Shown here: one piece after another, positions 62,749 through 64,000 of the stretch
Layout: every line of letters begins with the position of its first letter
Position numbering within the stretch: position 1 is the first letter of the stretch
Assembly: GCF_013623775.1 (NCBI RefSeq)
Contig: NZ_JABFAM010000020.1
Span: 1 to 64,000, forward strand
DNA: 64,000 nucleotides
Origin: Rufibacter sp. XAAS-G3-1
Lineage (GTDB): Bacteria; Bacteroidota; Bacteroidia; Cytophagales; Hymenobacteraceae
Reading direction: 5' to 3'
Translations under genes and position numbers: made by a program
The notes under the pieces: model-generated
The model's database searches: none
What the model was told of the DNA's origin: nothing
Seen by the model: the letters and a program-made list of their open reading frames with translations, nothing else

Positions 62749-63780
62749 TTAAACCAGCTTGGGGCCCTTCGTTTTTTGGGTTGGCTCCTCCCCTATTTTC
62801 TGCCCTTGGGCTATTTTTTCCAATTGCAGAATAGAGTACCCGAACCGTTTGGCGTCTTGGAAGTCCTGGGAGGCGGGTGCCACCCCGGGGTGGTTCATAA
62901 TGGCCTGGATGACGGTTTGGAAAGCATCTTTGTGTCTGGCGATTTGTTTTCCGTCAAACCGTACGGCATGGAACCGTTGCAGGAAAGCATCGATCGGTTC
63001 CATCCCCCTCAGCACCGGGTACACCTCGGTTAGCCGGAGGAAAGTAACGTCAAACTCCCGCTTCACCTCCATCCGCAGGAGTTCCTGGGATAAAGGAGGC
63101 GTAGGCACGGCGGAGAGGCGACAGGTCTGCCCGGCCCCTTGGGTGGGCACCGGACCGGTCACCGTGCGGAGCATGTTTTTCAGACCTTCCAGGTCCCTGC
63201 CTGGGGTCCCATGGACCCGAACCATGGCCAGATCCCGGCCGTGGTTGTACGCCTCCTTGTTCCTCAGTTGGTTGAAATCAAGGCGGAATCCTGCCTGCCG
63301 CGCCAGTTGGGAAAAGGCGCTCTGCAGGCTTCGGCCGTTGCCTTCCCGGAAAGGGTGGGTATAGTTGTACTGGTCCAGGTAGAAGGCGGCTCGGTCGATG
63401 AACCGTTCGAGGGGCAGGCCTTTCAGGTAGTTCTCCTTTTCCAATTGCGCGGCTAAGGCCTGCAGGTTCCGGTCGATGTCCGGGTAAGGGGCAAAAACCA
63501 TGATTTCCCGGCTGCCCGTCGCCTGGGTAGGCTTGTGCCCCTGGAACTGGCGGTCGGCCCTGGTTTCCCCCGCCCAGGGATAGATATCCCCGAAGATAAA
63601 CCGGTGGATCTGCTGGAAGTGGTCTGTGTCGAATTTGCCCCCCGGCACCCCTCCCCTTTGCTTAAGTTCCTCCACACTGGCCCACGCGATGTTTGCTTCC
63701 GCCTTCGACAGGGCATGGGCATCGGTAATCCCTAATGTATTTAAGAGAACGCCCTGACTGTCGGTGAATAGATCAGCCAT
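62749..63780 (-). CDS. Fic-domain toxin (AMP-transferase family)
   Basis: A 343-residue protein. The Fic core spans residues about 50-190 with IYPWAGETRA and the active-site motif HPFREGNGRS at 142-151, giving the catalytic His142 and the Mg/anion-binding Glu146, Asn148, Gly149 and Arg150. The final Arg of the consensus HxFx(D/E)GNGRxxR is Gln153 here. The C-terminal 120 residues are an extra domain of unknown type. The gene begins 3 bp after the stop of a VbhA-like antitoxin. By family it AMPylates target proteins such as gyrase/topoisomerase IV and stops growth when unblocked. Confidence 0.92.
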   Translation of the reverse strand: MADLFTDSQGVLLNTLGITDAHALSKAEANIAWASVEELKQRGGVPGGKFDTDHFQQIHRFIFGDIYPWAGETRADRQFQGHKPTQATGSREIMVFAPYPDIDRNLQALAAQLEKENYLKGLPLERFIDRAAFYLDQYNYTHPFREGNGRSLQSAFSQLARQAGFRLDFNQLRNKEAYNHGRDLAMVRVHGTPGRDLEGLKNMLRTVTGPVPTQGAGQTCRLSAVPTPPLSQELLRMEVKREFDVTFLRLTEVYPVLRGMEPIDAFLQRFHAVRFDGKQIARHKDAFQTVIQAIMNHPGVAPASQDFQDAKRFGYSILQLEKIAQGQKIGEEPTQKTKGPKLV

Positions 63781-63874
63781 AGGCTACGTGGACGGGGAGC
63801 TGTACCGGCGCTTCGTTTCCGCGATGATCCGTTCCTTTACCTCCGCCAGGGAAAGCTCCCCGTCCACGTAGCCT
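63781..63874. repeat. Perfect 21-bp inverted repeat at the antitoxin-toxin junction
   Basis: The 21 bases 63781-63801 (beginning AGGCTACGTGG) are the exact reverse complement of 63854-63874, with 52 bp between. Read on the minus strand, one arm lies inside the antitoxin gene (codons GYVDGEL) and the other covers its last codons, its stop and the bases right up to the fic ATG. In the mRNA this folds into a strong hairpin that would cover the fic ribosome-binding region. Confidence 0.9.
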
Positions 63875-64000
63875 TGCATCAGCTCGACCGCGAAACCGTC
63901 GGGCATGGGGGCATTGGTCAGGATCCCCGCCAGGGAACTCAAAGCGGACTTCTCCCTTTCGTTCCTGGCCTCCACCTGCTCCGGGGTCAACCCCGGCTGT
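63784..64000 (-). CDS. VbhA-like antitoxin, runs off the right edge
   Basis: At least 72 residues; the frame has no stop before the window edge, and the first possible start inside is a TTG (63990), so the true start may lie outside. The body (SALSSLAGILTNAPMPDGFAVE then LMQGYVDGELSLAEVKERI) follows the antitoxin_VbhA pattern of helices. The inhibitory motif (S/T)xxxE(G/N) that blocks Fic ATP binding is not evident: the place reads SSLAGI, with no Glu. The last residues (YSSPST) come from the inverted copy of an internal segment. It is 3 bp upstream of fic. Confidence 0.7.
   Translation of the reverse strand, partial: QPGLTPEQVEARNEREKSALSSLAGILTNAPMPDGFAVELMQGYVDGELSLAEVKERIIAETKRRYSSPST

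Noticed and set aside
1-64000. Insertion sequences or transposase genes
   Set aside because: I looked for DDE or HUH transposases and paired terminal repeats and found none that I could support; only two small serine recombinases are present.

Overview
The window looks like part of a large plasmid (or chromid) from an aerobic Bacteroidota bacterium, most likely Cytophagales/Hymenobacteraceae (Rufibacter-, Pontibacter- or Hymenobacter-like). The plasmid call rests on a Rep_3-type initiator gene (36.5-37.5 kb, minus strand) next to 14 copies of a 20-bp iteron, an overlapping serine resolvase gene with palindromic sites, and typical cargo (umuDC, a RadC-like JAB protein, an AlbA_2 protein, a Fic/VbhA pair). 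The host call rests on weak Shine-Dalgarno sequences, lipoprotein and outer-membrane styles, and family resemblance; it is inference.

Layout. 0-4.3 kb is a DNA-damage/nuclease module: UmuD- and UmuC-like proteins, a secreted NucA-type nuclease with its NuiA-type inhibitor, and a YedK/HMCES (SRAP) protein. 5.2-30.6 kb is an AT-richer defence island: a three-gene operon (TIGR04255-like, unknown, HEPN), a DUF3800-like protein, a membrane-anchored protein with two PD-(D/E)XK-like domains, a two-domain protein resembling a modification-dependent nuclease, a complete six-gene type 1 BREX operon (brxA-brxB-brxC-pglX-pglZ-brxL), a decayed tRNA-Cys-like sequence, a serine recombinase with a 16-bp inverted repeat, a broken DUF3800 paralogue, and a reverse transcriptase-nitrilase fusion of the DRT1 type. 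30.6-35.4 kb holds unknown genes, a predicted outer-membrane barrel protein, and remnants of DUF1016/YhcG-type nuclease genes.

35.6-38.3 kb is the replication and resolution region. 39-58 kb is GC-richer metabolic and stress cargo: a PfkB kinase/GH65 phosphorylase pair, a royal-jelly-type beta-propeller protein, three short-chain dehydrogenases, a zinc alcohol dehydrogenase, an FMN reductase, protein-isoaspartate methyltransferase, cyanophycinase-like peptidase, an AI-2E permease, an esterase lipoprotein and a PAS histidine kinase. 58.5-64 kb returns to plasmid-type genes and ends in a Fic toxin with a VbhA-like antitoxin running off the right edge.

How it works together: BREX would mark self DNA and block phage replication; the RT-nitrilase, HEPN operon and the two extra nuclease genes would add layers, including possible cutting of modified phage DNA. 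The best candidates for undescribed biology are the membrane-anchored double nuclease, the TIGR04255/HEPN operon, and the perfect 21-bp inverted repeat placed exactly between antitoxin and Fic toxin.
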